64,000 nt of DNA, from assembly GCF_002836255.1 (NCBI RefSeq), contig NZ_PJAU01000059.1:248001-312000 (forward strand), read 5' to 3'. The notes beneath the pieces are model-generated. The model searched no databases. It was not told where the DNA came from and worked only from the letters and a program-made list of their open reading frames with translations. This DNA comes from Colwellia sp. 75C3. Lineage in GTDB: Bacteria > Pseudomonadota > Gammaproteobacteria > Enterobacterales > Alteromonadaceae. The translations under genes and the position numbers were made by a program. This document shows, one piece after another, positions 53,246 to 63,993 of the stretch; within the stretch, counting starts at the first letter, position 1, and every line of letters begins with the position of its first letter.

Positions 53246-54358
53246 ATGTCAATTATTAGAAAACGAAGTGCCGCTCACAAGGCTTACTTACCTGGTAATG
53301 TTCGTGATAATCAATATATTTTGGCCGAATTTAGTTTGACCGATGAGCTATTTCAGCAGTTTTCAGGAAAATATAGCGACTTAAAACCGCAGCCATTTTA
53401 TGATTTTTACCAGCAGCTAGCAGATATATTCTTTAAATTAACAGATGAATTTGAGTTAGAGAATTGTCAGTTTATTGCTAATGATAAATTGGCTAGAGTC
53501 AGATACAGCCAAGAAATGCACCAATGGCAAACCAATCAACAAATTCTCTTTTATTACAATCCGGAAAGTCACCACCTTAAAAAGTCTTTTTTTGATGGCA
53601 GTAAACGAGCGAAAAAAATCTGTTTACTCTTTTTGGCTACCGGTAATGAGATCCGCGTTAATGCGGCCTGTTTTCATAGTAAAGTAAGTCAACTTGTCGA
53701 AAAATTTTGTCAAACAATTAAGTTAGATAAAAGCGATGTACGTTTGAGAGATCACCAGCACCTTACTTACGATTTGTTTGCTAAGAATAAGGGCTGTACC
53801 ACTAGCCAAACACATAAATTACGTGAAATTAAAAAACGTTATGCTAGCCAAGACGTGATTGTACCGGCTTATCATAGTGCAATGAATTATGCGGTTGTTA
53901 CGTTAAATATCAGCAATGAATTATTGAAACAGGTAGAAATAGATAGTCACTCAAAAGACACTTATAACCCATTGTATACTTACCTAACGGATGTATTCAC
54001 CATGGCAGCAAAACGCTATAATTTAAACAATGGTGCGCTGATTGCCAATGGTTTAGTACCCATTGTTCGATACAGTATTCATGAGATTGTTTCTCGAGTA
54101 GGTGAGTTGCAAATGTTAGGTTACAACCCTGAACAAAGTCCATGCGGTATGGTTAGTAAATGGAGTGCAGGTGAATTAACAGATAGCGTACAGCTAATTT
54201 TTGTCGCCACCCCAGAAAATAACAGTGAACATGGTTTTGGTCGTTTTTTAAACCAAATTGAACAAGCAATGCAATTGATGGCGGTAGAGCTTGAAATTGA
54301 GCCAACTAAAGAAGAAATGGTGGTTAGATTTCATCAACACCTAGCCTATAACTATTAA
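53246..54358 (+). CDS. Internally duplicated protein, probable DUF3083 family
   Basis: This 370-aa soluble protein is read from ATG 53246, which has AGGGA five bases upstream. ATG 53240 and GTG 53213 are less likely. I think it is DUF3083, a family known from Alteromonadales with no function, but that is recall. It consists of two similar halves. Residues about 24-176 and about 215-370 share an opening strand (YILAEFSLTDELF and YAVVTLNISNELL). They also share an IANDKLARVRYS/IANGLVPIVRYS block, YNPE, LLFLATGNE/LIFVATPEN and the closing HQHLTYDL/HQHLAYNY. A basic linker joins them. No catalytic motif or membrane segment is visible. Confidence 0.72.
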   Translation: MSIIRKRSAAHKAYLPGNVRDNQYILAEFSLTDELFQQFSGKYSDLKPQPFYDFYQQLADIFFKLTDEFELENCQFIANDKLARVRYSQEMHQWQTNQQILFYYNPESHHLKKSFFDGSKRAKKICLLFLATGNEIRVNAACFHSKVSQLVEKFCQTIKLDKSDVRLRDHQHLTYDLFAKNKGCTTSQTHKLREIKKRYASQDVIVPAYHSAMNYAVVTLNISNELLKQVEIDSHSKDTYNPLYTYLTDVFTMAAKRYNLNNGALIANGLVPIVRYSIHEIVSRVGELQMLGYNPEQSPCGMVSKWSAGELTDSVQLIFVATPENNSEHGFGRFLNQIEQAMQLMAVELEIEPTKEEMVVRFHQHLAYNY

Positions 54359-54401
54359 AAGCTGATTACGTTCGTTTTAAGTTATTTTTAAGTGGGTGTT
54401 T

Positions 54402-54962
54402 TTAGGCAGATTGAGGGTGCTTTTGTAATTTACGTTGTAGCGTTCTTCTGTGCATTGCAAGCTGTCGAGCGGTAGCTGAAATATTACCCTGATTAGCCTT
54501 TAATACCTGTTGAATATGTTGCCATTCAACCTGCTCGGCAGATAAGGTTTGTTCGCTGGTTTTATCTACTTCGATGGTTTCGGCTTTACTGCCTTTGAGT
54601 GTTGCGAGTAGTGTTTGACTATCGACAGGTTTAGATAAATAATCATCAGCACCAAGCTTTATCGCGTCAACTGCGGTCGCAATACTGGCAAAGCCGGTAA
54701 GTAATATAATCCGGCTTTGTGGGCGCAGTTTACGCAGTGGTGTGATGATCGATAAGGTGTTTTCTTCTGCTAACTTCATATCGAGTAAAATATAATCGGG
54801 TGTGTGCCGATGGCAGGCAAGTAAGGCATCATTATTATTATCTACTTGTACACAATCAAAGCCATATTTAGTCAAGCGTCGGTTAAGGGTATTGGCAAAA
54901 ATAATATCATCTTCAACGATTAATAATTTCGACGAGGCTGGTGCCATTGCTGTGTTAGGCAT
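54402..54962 (-). CDS. PrrA/RegA-type response regulator
   Basis: This 186-aa regulator has a receiver domain at about residues 12-125 (LLIVEDDIIFA, phospho-Asp in YILLDMKLAEENTL, LLTGFAS, LSKPVD). A short linker and a Fis-type helix-turn-helix follow at the end (QQVLKANQGNISATARQLAMHRRTLQRKL, quoted here as NISATARQLAMHRRTLQRKL). This layout is that of PrrA/RegA/ActR redox response regulators. Its start overlaps the kinase gene end by 8 bp. It likely controls respiratory or redox genes, and hemN lies nearby. Confidence 0.92.
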   Translation of the reverse strand: MPNTAMAPASSKLLIVEDDIIFANTLNRRLTKYGFDCVQVDNNNDALLACHRHTPDYILLDMKLAEENTLSIITPLRKLRPQSRIILLTGFASIATAVDAIKLGADDYLSKPVDSQTLLATLKGSKAETIEVDKTSEQTLSAEQVEWQHIQQVLKANQGNISATARQLAMHRRTLQRKLQKHPQSA

Positions 54963-56244
54963 AACTAATTTCCTTATGGTTAACGGTTTTACTTTGCTGA
55001 GATGAAATAGGCATACTTAAGGTGACAAGTGCGCCGCCATCTTGATGATTTGTTAAGGCTAATTTACCACCAAGGCGCTCTAAACTAGCATGACTTAAAA
55101 AAACAGCCATGCCAAAACCTTGTTCACTATTAACCGGTTTAACGCCTAATTCATTGAGTTTTTTCAAGGTAAAACCTTTACCATAATCACGAATAGTAAA
55201 TTGCCAGTTACCTTCAATAACTTGGCTAGTTAGACTGAGGGTTTTGCTATTATTGGCTTTGCTTGCTCTTATTGCATTATTAATTAAATTGATGATAGCG
55301 GGTAATAAGCTGGCATCAGCTTTAATGGTAACTGCTTCGGTTAAGTTACAGCCGGTATTATTTTGCAATTGTAAGTTTATTTCGGGATTATTGAATCGTA
55401 CGTTAACCGTTATTTCATCAAATAAATCTTGGCAATTAATCTCCTTAATCACCTGTTCTTTTATCTCAAAAACCATAGCACGAAATTCAGATAAGCTGTC
55501 TCTGCAGCGAGTAAGCTGACTTTGCATATCCGCAACAATTTCGTTATCAGGTAAATCCTCACTTAATTCATCAGCCAGTAGTTGTACCGTTGCTATGGGG
55601 GTCGCCAACTGATGAGTCACCTGAGCGGAAGCAACACCTAATGAAGTCACTTGTTCTTGTTTTAATAAGTTCTCACGATAATTGGCAATGGCCAGTTCCT
55701 GCTGATTAATGCTACGTGCCATTTTACCCACAACAATGGCAACTACCAATGCTGAAAATAAAAAGTTGATACCCATACCAATAAAGTGACCTTGCATATT
55801 ACCGTGCATCACACTCATGGGTAATGACCATAATAAAATACTGTAAGATGAAATAGCGAGGGAGGCGACTATCGCCAGTAATAAAGGTGTTAGGGTAACT
55901 GCTGCTATGGCAATAGGAATGAGCAATAAAGAAACAAAGGCATTAGTAGCGCCACCACTGAAAAATAGCAGTAACGAGAGAAAGATTATGTCCGCGCATA
56001 TTTGTACCAGTATTGCTTTTTGGCTGGCTTTTTTTTCACTTAAATGATTATGACGATAATAAATATAACTGCTTAAGGTAAATAGTATCTCTAAACTAAT
56101 AACACTGACCAGTGGCGTCCAGGGGAGTTGGTACGCTAAGCCTAAATTAACAAACATAATTAACAGTAATTGAATGATAATTGCAGTACTGCGCAGTGCA
56201 ATTATTACCTGGATTTTACTCGTTCTTTTGAAATATTTTGGCAT
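54955..56244 (-). CDS. PrrB/RegB-type sensor histidine kinase
   Basis: This 429-aa kinase has six hydrophobic segments in the first 185 residues, as in RegB/PrrB. The acceptor histidine lies in SAQVTHQLATPIATVQLLADE. The kinase domain has INNAIRASKAN (N box), RDYGKGF and QGFGMAVFLSHASLERLGG. RegB proteins sense quinone redox state and use a conserved redox cysteine; I cannot place that cysteine with confidence here. First gene of the two-gene leftward operon, preceded by msrA in divergent orientation. Confidence 0.9.
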   Translation of the reverse strand: MPKYFKRTSKIQVIIALRSTAIIIQLLLIMFVNLGLAYQLPWTPLVSVISLEILFTLSSYIYYRHNHLSEKKASQKAILVQICADIIFLSLLLFFSGGATNAFVSLLLIPIAIAAVTLTPLLLAIVASLAISSYSILLWSLPMSVMHGNMQGHFIGMGINFLFSALVVAIVVGKMARSINQQELAIANYRENLLKQEQVTSLGVASAQVTHQLATPIATVQLLADELSEDLPDNEIVADMQSQLTRCRDSLSEFRAMVFEIKEQVIKEINCQDLFDEITVNVRFNNPEINLQLQNNTGCNLTEAVTIKADASLLPAIINLINNAIRASKANNSKTLSLTSQVIEGNWQFTIRDYGKGFTLKKLNELGVKPVNSEQGFGMAVFLSHASLERLGGKLALTNHQDGGALVTLSMPISSQQSKTVNHKEISYA

Positions 56245-56371
56245 ATATTATGGTCTAGATAGGGGTATAATGTGAATATTCACAAAATTAACAAAGACAT
56301 CTTAGCTTATTTATTAATAGAAAAGACTGAGATAAATCATTAAAGAAGCATTGAATAAGGCTGCACGATAA

Positions 56372-56926
56372 ATGACTGAACAACTCAACGACAAAGCACT
56401 ACAAACTGCAACTCTAGGTGGAGGTTGCTTTTGGTGTATCGAAAGTGCGCTTAATATGGTTAAGGGCATTATTACGGCAAAACCGGGTTATATGGGCGGG
56501 CAAAGTGAAGCGCCAACCTATAACGCAGTGTGTACTGGCAATACTGGCCATGCTGAAGTCGTGCAATTAGCGTTTGATAGTCAGGTGATTAGTTTTAGAG
56601 AAATTTTAGAGATATTTTTCACCTTACACAATCCCACGCAGTTAAACCGCCAAGGCAATGATGTAGGTACACAGTATCGCTCTGAAATTTTTACTCATGA
56701 TGCCGAGCAACACGAAATAGCAGAACAAATAATTAAAGAAATGAGTCAAGAGCAGTTGTTTGATGATCCTATCGTTACCCAAGTGAGTCCAGCGGTGACT
56801 TTTCATTGTGGTGAAGATTATCATATGAATTATTTTAACAATAATCCAGAAAATCAATATTGCCAAGCTGTTGTTTCACCTAAACTTGCTAAGTTTAGAA
56901 AAACCTTCGTTGCTAAATTGAAATAA
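56372..56926 (+). CDS. msrA: Peptide-methionine (S)-S-oxide reductase
   Basis: This 184-aa MsrA repairs oxidised methionine. The catalytic motif is GGGCFWCIES. GYMGGQSEAPTYNAVCTGNTGHAEVVQ and DVGTQYRSEIF follow, and a C-terminal YCQAVVSPKLAKFRK contains the resolving cysteine. It has no signal peptide, so it is cytoplasmic. It is divergent from the PrrB-like kinase gene, 127 bp apart. Confidence 0.96.
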   Translation: MTEQLNDKALQTATLGGGCFWCIESALNMVKGIITAKPGYMGGQSEAPTYNAVCTGNTGHAEVVQLAFDSQVISFREILEIFFTLHNPTQLNRQGNDVGTQYRSEIFTHDAEQHEIAEQIIKEMSQEQLFDDPIVTQVSPAVTFHCGEDYHMNYFNNNPENQYCQAVVSPKLAKFRKTFVAKLK

Positions 56927-57021
56927 GCAGTCACTTTATCAGCGTAATATCTTCTACCGGCTAAAATGATTTCCACTATACTTTTTATATATGTGGAGAG
57001 CATTTTTTCGGTGGTGTTATT

Positions 57022-59208
57022 ATGCAAAAGAAAAAATTAATATTATCTACACTCGCTCTATTTGCCGTACTTGTATGGTTATATCCTTCTGAGCAACCCT
57101 ATAAGTTCCGGCAAGTTAAGCGATTGGCTACCGCCGAAGATAATTATTTACTACCAATCTCTCCGCATATTAGCCAAGTTGGGCGTCCCAAAGAAGTCTT
57201 TCACTTTCCTATCAAGTTAGGCGATGTTGGGCCAAGTAATTCGCTATATTCAGGTCCGAAACAATACCCATTTTATTGTATGACCATAGACTCACACATT
57301 GGCCAGCCTTTGGTCGATAACCAAGAGGGCTTTGGTGTACCTGTATATGAAAATTTAGCACTGCGTAGCAAAGTTATTGGTTATTCAAAAGACTGCTTAT
57401 TTAAAAGTCATTTGCAGTTTTATTATCTTAATCAGGATGAAAAGTTGTCGAAGCTCGCTGCTGATAAGTTCTCCCAATTATCGACTTTAAGAGACGCCAA
57501 AGCCCCTTTACAATTGTTTCGTGCGGAACAAGGCAGTATTAATCGTTTCATTTACACGATAGCCATGGCAATCACGCCTGAAGAACTAGGTACACGTACT
57601 GAGAGCTCTTTGTGGAATAAGAAGCTTATCTATCAATTTAATGGCGGCTCAGGTATAGGTTTTAGGCAAGGAAGGCAAAAAGCAGTTCGTACGATAACCC
57701 GACGTTTAATTGAAGTTCAGAAAGGCTACGCTATTATAAGCTCGAGCGGAAATCGCACTAGTTATACTTATAATATGTTACTAGCAGAAGATACTGCACG
57801 TAGGGTAAAGCTGAACTTTGTTCGTTTATTTGGTGAGCCAATATATACGGTTGGCATAGGCGGCTCAGGTGGTGGTTTAGCGCAATACCTTATTGGCCAA
57901 AATAGCACGGGCATTCTTGATGGCTTAATTCCTCAATACTCTTACCCCGATATGATCAGCCAAACAATTTATACTTTAGATTGTGATTTATTTAATAATT
58001 ATTTTACCTTTCGAGCCAAAGATAATAGCCGCTGGCAGCAATGGGACCAGCGACAATTACTCGAGGGCATGAACACTTTGCAAGATTTTCCACAAAAAAT
58101 AGCGTTCTTACAACCGGTTGCACAACTAATGGCAGGCATGGTACCTAGTTTCCCAGAAGGAAATAGTGAATGTATTAATGGCTACTTTGGTTTATCGACC
58201 TTTATTCATAATCCTAGACAAGGCTTCTTGCGACATTTTTATAGTGAGGATGTGGTTGATAAGACCAATTGGAACTATTGGGAAGATATGGCGTGGTTAT
58301 TCAGCCGTGATAAGCATGGGCTAGTAGAAAGTACTTGGGATAATGACGGTGTTCAATATGGTTTGCACGCGTTAAAGCAAAAGCAGATCACACTCGCTGA
58401 GTTTGTTCATATCAATAAAAATATTGGCAGTTGGAAAGAGCAGCACCAAATGACAGCTGAAAAAATTATTATTCCGTTTGGACGTAAAATGCCATTTTGG
58501 GTCTCTTTGTGGGGAAGTGACAATATAACGCAAGTCATTGATAACCAAATGGCGCCTAGGCGAAGCGCTTCACTTGAATCAATAGAACTGGCTTATCGAG
58601 GTGGGCAGGTATTTATTGGCAAACTTGATTTGCCTATTATCGATGTTCGTCATTACTTGGAAGAAAAACTCGATATGCATCATATGTCAGCATCTTTTAG
58701 TACCCGATTACGGTTGCAACAGGCTAACGGTCATTTTGATAATCAGGTTATTTGGGTGGCAAAACGAGACTTTGACCCAACAGATCAAGCTTTTGATGTA
58801 ATGGATTTATGGTTGCTGAAACGTCAACAATTTCCTGAGTTAACTGCAGGGCAAAGTAAGCCAGCACAAATACAAGATACGTGCTTTGATAATAAGGGGG
58901 AAGTGCTGGCACAAGGTAAGGGGGTTTGGCAGGGAAATTGGAGTGATGCTAGCTCTGGCGATAAAAGGATAAAACGAGGGGCATGTGCAAAACATTATGC
59001 CATCTTTTCAAATAGTCGTATACAAGCCGAAGGTCCCTGGCAAGGCAGTATTTTCAAATGTTATAAAATTCCGTTTGAACAGGCGATTAAACAAGGTATG
59101 TACGGGGATATAGAACTTGCTGAGCAGTTACCGTCTTTACGCACAATATTTGCGCAAGGGGTCTGTGATTATAGTCAAGGCGATGTAGGTAGACCTAGCG
59201 ATCTTTAG
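57022..59208 (+). CDS. Large secreted or membrane-anchored hydrolase-like protein (DUF6351-like)
   Basis: This 728-aa protein has an N-terminal hydrophobic segment (about residues 5-20) that is a signal peptide or anchor. A nucleophile-elbow-like motif GIGGSGGGLAQYL occurs at about 285-300, followed by LDGLIPQYSYPDM. Together with ITIDSHIGQPLVD-type N-terminal sequence and the C-terminal end GVCDYSQGDVGRP, this resembles DUF6351, a tannase/alpha-beta-hydrolase-like family. Several cysteines could form disulfides, in line with export. The substrate is unknown. It follows msrA by 95 bp in the same direction. Confidence 0.65.
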   Translation: MQKKKLILSTLALFAVLVWLYPSEQPYKFRQVKRLATAEDNYLLPISPHISQVGRPKEVFHFPIKLGDVGPSNSLYSGPKQYPFYCMTIDSHIGQPLVDNQEGFGVPVYENLALRSKVIGYSKDCLFKSHLQFYYLNQDEKLSKLAADKFSQLSTLRDAKAPLQLFRAEQGSINRFIYTIAMAITPEELGTRTESSLWNKKLIYQFNGGSGIGFRQGRQKAVRTITRRLIEVQKGYAIISSSGNRTSYTYNMLLAEDTARRVKLNFVRLFGEPIYTVGIGGSGGGLAQYLIGQNSTGILDGLIPQYSYPDMISQTIYTLDCDLFNNYFTFRAKDNSRWQQWDQRQLLEGMNTLQDFPQKIAFLQPVAQLMAGMVPSFPEGNSECINGYFGLSTFIHNPRQGFLRHFYSEDVVDKTNWNYWEDMAWLFSRDKHGLVESTWDNDGVQYGLHALKQKQITLAEFVHINKNIGSWKEQHQMTAEKIIIPFGRKMPFWVSLWGSDNITQVIDNQMAPRRSASLESIELAYRGGQVFIGKLDLPIIDVRHYLEEKLDMHHMSASFSTRLRLQQANGHFDNQVIWVAKRDFDPTDQAFDVMDLWLLKRQQFPELTAGQSKPAQIQDTCFDNKGEVLAQGKGVWQGNWSDASSGDKRIKRGACAKHYAIFSNSRIQAEGPWQGSIFKCYKIPFEQAIKQGMYGDIELAEQLPSLRTIFAQGVCDYSQGDVGRPSDL

Positions 59209-59248
59209 ATGAATTTTATTTGGAGTTTAGATTAAAGATAGGTGAAAA

Positions 59249-59280
59249 AAAATGACAAAGGTAATACTTTGTCATTTTAA
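59249..59280. terminator. Bidirectional terminator between DUF6351-like and DUF1232 genes
   Basis: A perfect 12-bp stem (59249-59260 with 59267-59278) with a 6-nt loop is flanked by A-run and T-run on opposite strands, suiting the convergent gene pair. Confidence 0.85.
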
Positions 59281-59315
59281 GGATTAACGGGTTATCGCTT
59301 TATAAATATTTTGTC

Positions 59316-59861
59316 TTAAAAAACTCGACGGAATGATGAGCGACGGCTTCTAGATGAGCGACGACTTTTCATGCGGCTATGCAATTCATGACGTTTTGAT
59401 TCTAACCACTCTTCGCGAGTGATGGTAGTGTCTCCACTACGGCCTTCTTCACGAGTACGATAAGCACAAAACTCTTCAAAAGCTTCAAAGTCATCTTTAA
59501 AGTCTTCTGCAACAAGCTCGATCATAATGGCATCATCTAAAAAGCCTAAGACTGGAATATGATCTGGTACTAAATCTTCAGGGTCACTAAAGTAAGCTAA
59601 AGCACTTAATACTTCGGAGCGCTCTTCACTTGGGATTTGCCATTCATTATCTTCAATCATAGCAACAAAAGTTTCTAATTTTTGAATACGCTCACGTACA
59701 AATTCGGGTACGTTATCTTTAATATTTACACTGACTTTTTTAGCATTAGCTAAAATTTCTTGCTCGCTAAGTTGCTTTGCACCTGTTTGCGCCTTGTGCA
59801 TAACATCGCGAAAATACTCTAAGTCTGATTCGGTTAATTCAAATTTAACTTCAAACGCCAT
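59316..59861 (-). CDS. DUF1232 (YkvA-like) domain protein
   Basis: This 181-aa protein has a helical N-terminal half and a DUF1232 domain at about residues 85-120 (ALAYFSDPEDLVPDHIPVLGFLDDAIMIELV). Its C-terminus is very basic and Ser/Arg-rich (SRMKSRRSSRSRRSSFRRVF), which could bind nucleic acid or membranes. The DUF1232 block is typical of small conserved bacterial proteins with unknown function. ATG at 59861 has GGAGAAT upstream. It is a single leftward gene facing the 59249 terminator. Confidence 0.85.
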   Translation of the reverse strand: MAFEVKFELTESDLEYFRDVMHKAQTGAKQLSEQEILANAKKVSVNIKDNVPEFVRERIQKLETFVAMIEDNEWQIPSEERSEVLSALAYFSDPEDLVPDHIPVLGFLDDAIMIELVAEDFKDDFEAFEEFCAYRTREEGRSGDTTITREEWLESKRHELHSRMKSRRSSRSRRSSFRRVF

Positions 59862-60114
59862 TATAATTCTCCTGATTTTGGCTTTATTATTACAATATAT
59901 ATTGGGTAATTATGCTTAAGCATAGTTGACTAATATTAATTCAGTTAGTTGAAATATATTGATTTGATCAATTATCTTATCAGTCAATCTACCAGAATAA
60001 AGCGTTGACAGCACCCCATAAAGTTAAGTTGAGTTAACTTTTGTATTTAGATTGTAACTTCATGTAGACATGATGGTATGATTTTACTGTTTATAGCTAT
60101 TTTATTGTGTATTT

Positions 60115-60427
60115 ATACCATTCAGTATAAAGAAGTGATCACTTAGAACAGCATGAACGACATTAGAACAATCAAAATATGCGTAGTTATAGTTATTCTA
60201 CATCAAGCATGTTTTGTGAAGTTATCATGGTGTTCATGAGCTCCCAAAGGGCGAGTTTTAAAGGCTTATATACTGCGTTATTGATTTTGATAAGGGCGCT
60301 ACACGGATGTAGCTTATTAGAGAATGCAGGAGCATATTCTCCTGAATAACCATTATCTGCAATCAATGCCTTGCCTATAAGCCTTTAAATTCTCGCTAAG
60401 TGAGCACTTTCTTATACAGATTGGTAT
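60115..60427. mobile_element. 313-bp MITE-like element with ~30-bp terminal inverted repeats
   Basis: The ends 60115-60144 and 60398-60427 are inverted repeats identical at 25 of 30 positions. A second, internal pair of inverted repeats (60251-60270 and 60376-60396) lies inside. The interior contains hairpins at 60298-60313 (gctaca/tgtagc) and around 60325 (caggag/ctcctg). The size and terminal repeats fit a miniature inverted-repeat element, possibly an internally deleted insertion sequence. Its right end is five bases before the start codon of the DUF3667 gene. The flanking 59862-60114 is A+T-rich without other recognisable features. Confidence 0.68.
60193..60384 (-). pseudogene. Possible transposase remnant inside the MITE-like element
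   Basis: A 63-codon open frame without a start codon runs leftward. It contains GKALIADNGYSGEYAPAF, which resembles the second-aspartate region (IADxGY) of DDE transposases. Nothing resembling the rest of a transposase is present. The frame overlaps the internal inverted repeat, so the resemblance could be fortuitous. Confidence 0.35.
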
Positions 60428-60431
60428 TATT

Positions 60432-61715
60432 ATGACAACTACTGAGTTAATCGAGACAGAAACAGCGACTGATGTGGTTAATCCTGCTATTTCAGAAAGT
60501 AAGAAAGAAAGTAAAAGTTGTGAAAATTGCCATCAAGAACTCAATGGTCCTTTTTGCGCGAGTTGTGGCCAATCTTCAGATTCGACATTAAAATATTTCT
60601 GGTTAGTTATCATGCATTTGCTTGATGATATTTTCAGTTTTGATTCTCGTGCTAGTAGAACGATTTGGCCATTAATTACACGACCCGCTTTTCTCACTAA
60701 TGAATATTTTGCCGGCAGGAGAGTGCACTATGTGCCGCCTTTACGATTATATTTATTTATTAGTATTGTTTTCTTCATCACCTTAAAGTTTTTTATTGCT
60801 TCTGATGACGCTAACTCTATAGATATTAATGGTAACCAAGAGGTTGTCACTCAAGTTAAAGCGCATATTAAGCAGCTTAAAACTAAGCAGAATAGCTTGC
60901 AAGAATCCTCTTTAGAAAGTACCCAAACGCTAGATGAAATAACTCGTCTCAATGAAGAGCTAGCGAAGTTTAGCAATTATTTCGCTGACTTAAATCGCGA
61001 ATATACATCAGGGCAGAATAAACAACTCATTAAGATTACTCGTGAGATGGTTGAGTTAGAGTTTGATAAGGCTGATGAAGGCTTGTCATCAAAAAAACAA
61101 GAGCGATTTGAAAGCCTAATAGAAAAACGATTGAAATTGATCAGTGGCGGGATAATCTCTGAAGAGCTCACTATCGCTAATAATGAAGATGGCAGCCTAT
61201 CTTTTGAGTTTTTATCAAAAGAACAAAATAAAAAGCTAAATGAGTTTACCGAAGAGCTAAAAGAAAAAGGTGAAAAAGCGTTTAATTCTGATACAGGTCC
61301 CTTAATGGAGCAAGTGATTGGTAAGCTGCCGCAATTGATGTTTATCTTATTACCACTCTTTGCGGTATTACTGAAAGTGATGTTTATCTTTTCTAAAAGA
61401 CTGTACATGGAGCATTTAACGGTTGCTTTGCATAGTCATAGTTTTATTTTTATCACTGTACTGTTGTTTGAAATGTTAGATCTTTTAGAAGACTATCTTG
61501 CAGAAACGAGTCCTACTATTGCTAGTTTCTCAGGTGTGGTCGCTGGAGGGTTATTAGTCTGGATCCCTATTTACTTATTTTTAATGCAAAAAAGAGTCTA
61601 CAAACAAGGTAAATTTTTTACGTTTGTAAAGTTTAGTATCATCGGTATTTTATATATTCTGATGATAGGGGTAACGGCTATTGTTGCTATGGTATGGGGA
61701 ATAATGGGAACTTAG
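60432..61715 (+). CDS. DUF3667 membrane protein with N-terminal zinc ribbon and coiled coil
   Basis: This 427-aa protein begins with a zinc-ribbon-like CENCHQELNGPFCASCGQ at about residues 30-48. The DUF3667 segment follows (LLDDIFSFDSRASRTIWPLI, RPAFLTNEYFAGRRVHYVPPLRLYLF). Membrane helices occur at about 105-120 and four near 295-425. Between them is a long charged coiled-coil insert of about 165 aa (120-285) with many Glu/Lys/Gln heptads. DUF3667 function is unknown. No ribosome-binding site is visible because the MITE-like element ends just before the ATG, so initiation may be weak or altered. Confidence 0.85.
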   Translation: MTTTELIETETATDVVNPAISESKKESKSCENCHQELNGPFCASCGQSSDSTLKYFWLVIMHLLDDIFSFDSRASRTIWPLITRPAFLTNEYFAGRRVHYVPPLRLYLFISIVFFITLKFFIASDDANSIDINGNQEVVTQVKAHIKQLKTKQNSLQESSLESTQTLDEITRLNEELAKFSNYFADLNREYTSGQNKQLIKITREMVELEFDKADEGLSSKKQERFESLIEKRLKLISGGIISEELTIANNEDGSLSFEFLSKEQNKKLNEFTEELKEKGEKAFNSDTGPLMEQVIGKLPQLMFILLPLFAVLLKVMFIFSKRLYMEHLTVALHSHSFIFITVLLFEMLDLLEDYLAETSPTIASFSGVVAGGLLVWIPIYLFLMQKRVYKQGKFFTFVKFSIIGILYILMIGVTAIVAMVWGIMGT

Positions 61716-61784
61716 CATAGCTGCTCTCTAATTTGCTGAATTCTGTATCTTCATGTTGCGGGATATAGGTTATCGTATTCATAA

Positions 61785-61822
61785 AAAAAGCGGTAAAGCA
61801 TCTATGCTTTACCGCTTTTTAT
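61785..61822. terminator. Bidirectional terminator between DUF3667 and nadC genes
   Basis: A perfect 16-bp stem (61785-61800 with 61805-61820) and tetraloop tcta, with A7 on one side and T5 on the other, serves the converging genes. Confidence 0.93.
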
Positions 61823-61838
61823 TGTTCTTAAGGCTGCG

Positions 61839-63300
<1,462 letters not shown>

Positions 63301-63423
63301 ACTAAGCAGTCTTTGATTAAAGGGAGTACTATTGTATGTTTTATCAAGTAAGCAAGAAAGTACAAAGTGTAACCTTATATGCCAAAATTACGGCACCTAT
63401 CCACACTATAAAATGAGAAACGT

Positions 63424-63993
63424 ATGTTTTCTATTTCTTCTGGCTGGCTAACACAAGCGCAACACTTACCGTCACCGTACTTTGCTCCACGTGAATTAGG
63501 TGAAGAAATTAATTTATTAGTGGTCCATAATATTTCACTACCAGCAGGGCAGTTTGGTGGTCATTACATTAGCGACTTGTTTCTTGGTCAGCTAGATTGT
63601 AACGCGCATCCAAGTTTTAATGATTTAAGAGGTGTTAAGGTTTCAGCCCACTGTCTAGTCCGCCGTGATGGTAGCGTAATCCAGTATGTATCCTTCGACG
63701 ATAAAGCTTGGCATGCAGGGGTTTCATCATTTAATCAGCGAGAACGCTGTAATGATTATTCCATTGGTATTGAATTAGAGGGCACAGATGACATCCCTTA
63801 TACGGCAGAACAATACCAACAATTAATTGCGTTAACGCTTTGTTTGCAAAATCAATTTCCTGCTATTATCATAGGCAATGTTGTTGGTCATTGTGATATT
63901 GCCCCGGTTAGAAAAACCGATCCTGGGCCTGTATTTGACTGGCCATACTTTTATCAGTGTTTGACTGAACAAGCGACAAGGAATATCACCTAA
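63424..63993 (+). CDS. ampD: 1,6-anhydro-N-acetylmuramoyl-L-alanine amidase
   Basis: This 189-aa cytoplasmic zinc amidase recycles peptidoglycan by cutting anhydromuropeptides, which in relatives limits AmpR-mediated beta-lactamase induction. Zinc ligands appear in LLVVHNISLPAG (His), GHCDIAPVRKTDPGP (His and Asp). Core segments are VSAHCLVRRDGSVIQYV, AWHAGVS and DYSIGIELEGTDD. Length is near E. coli AmpD (183 aa). An ATG at 63995 immediately after its stop may begin ampE, but only six bases are visible. Confidence 0.95.
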   Translation: MFSISSGWLTQAQHLPSPYFAPRELGEEINLLVVHNISLPAGQFGGHYISDLFLGQLDCNAHPSFNDLRGVKVSAHCLVRRDGSVIQYVSFDDKAWHAGVSSFNQRERCNDYSIGIELEGTDDIPYTAEQYQQLIALTLCLQNQFPAIIIGNVVGHCDIAPVRKTDPGPVFDWPYFYQCLTEQATRNIT

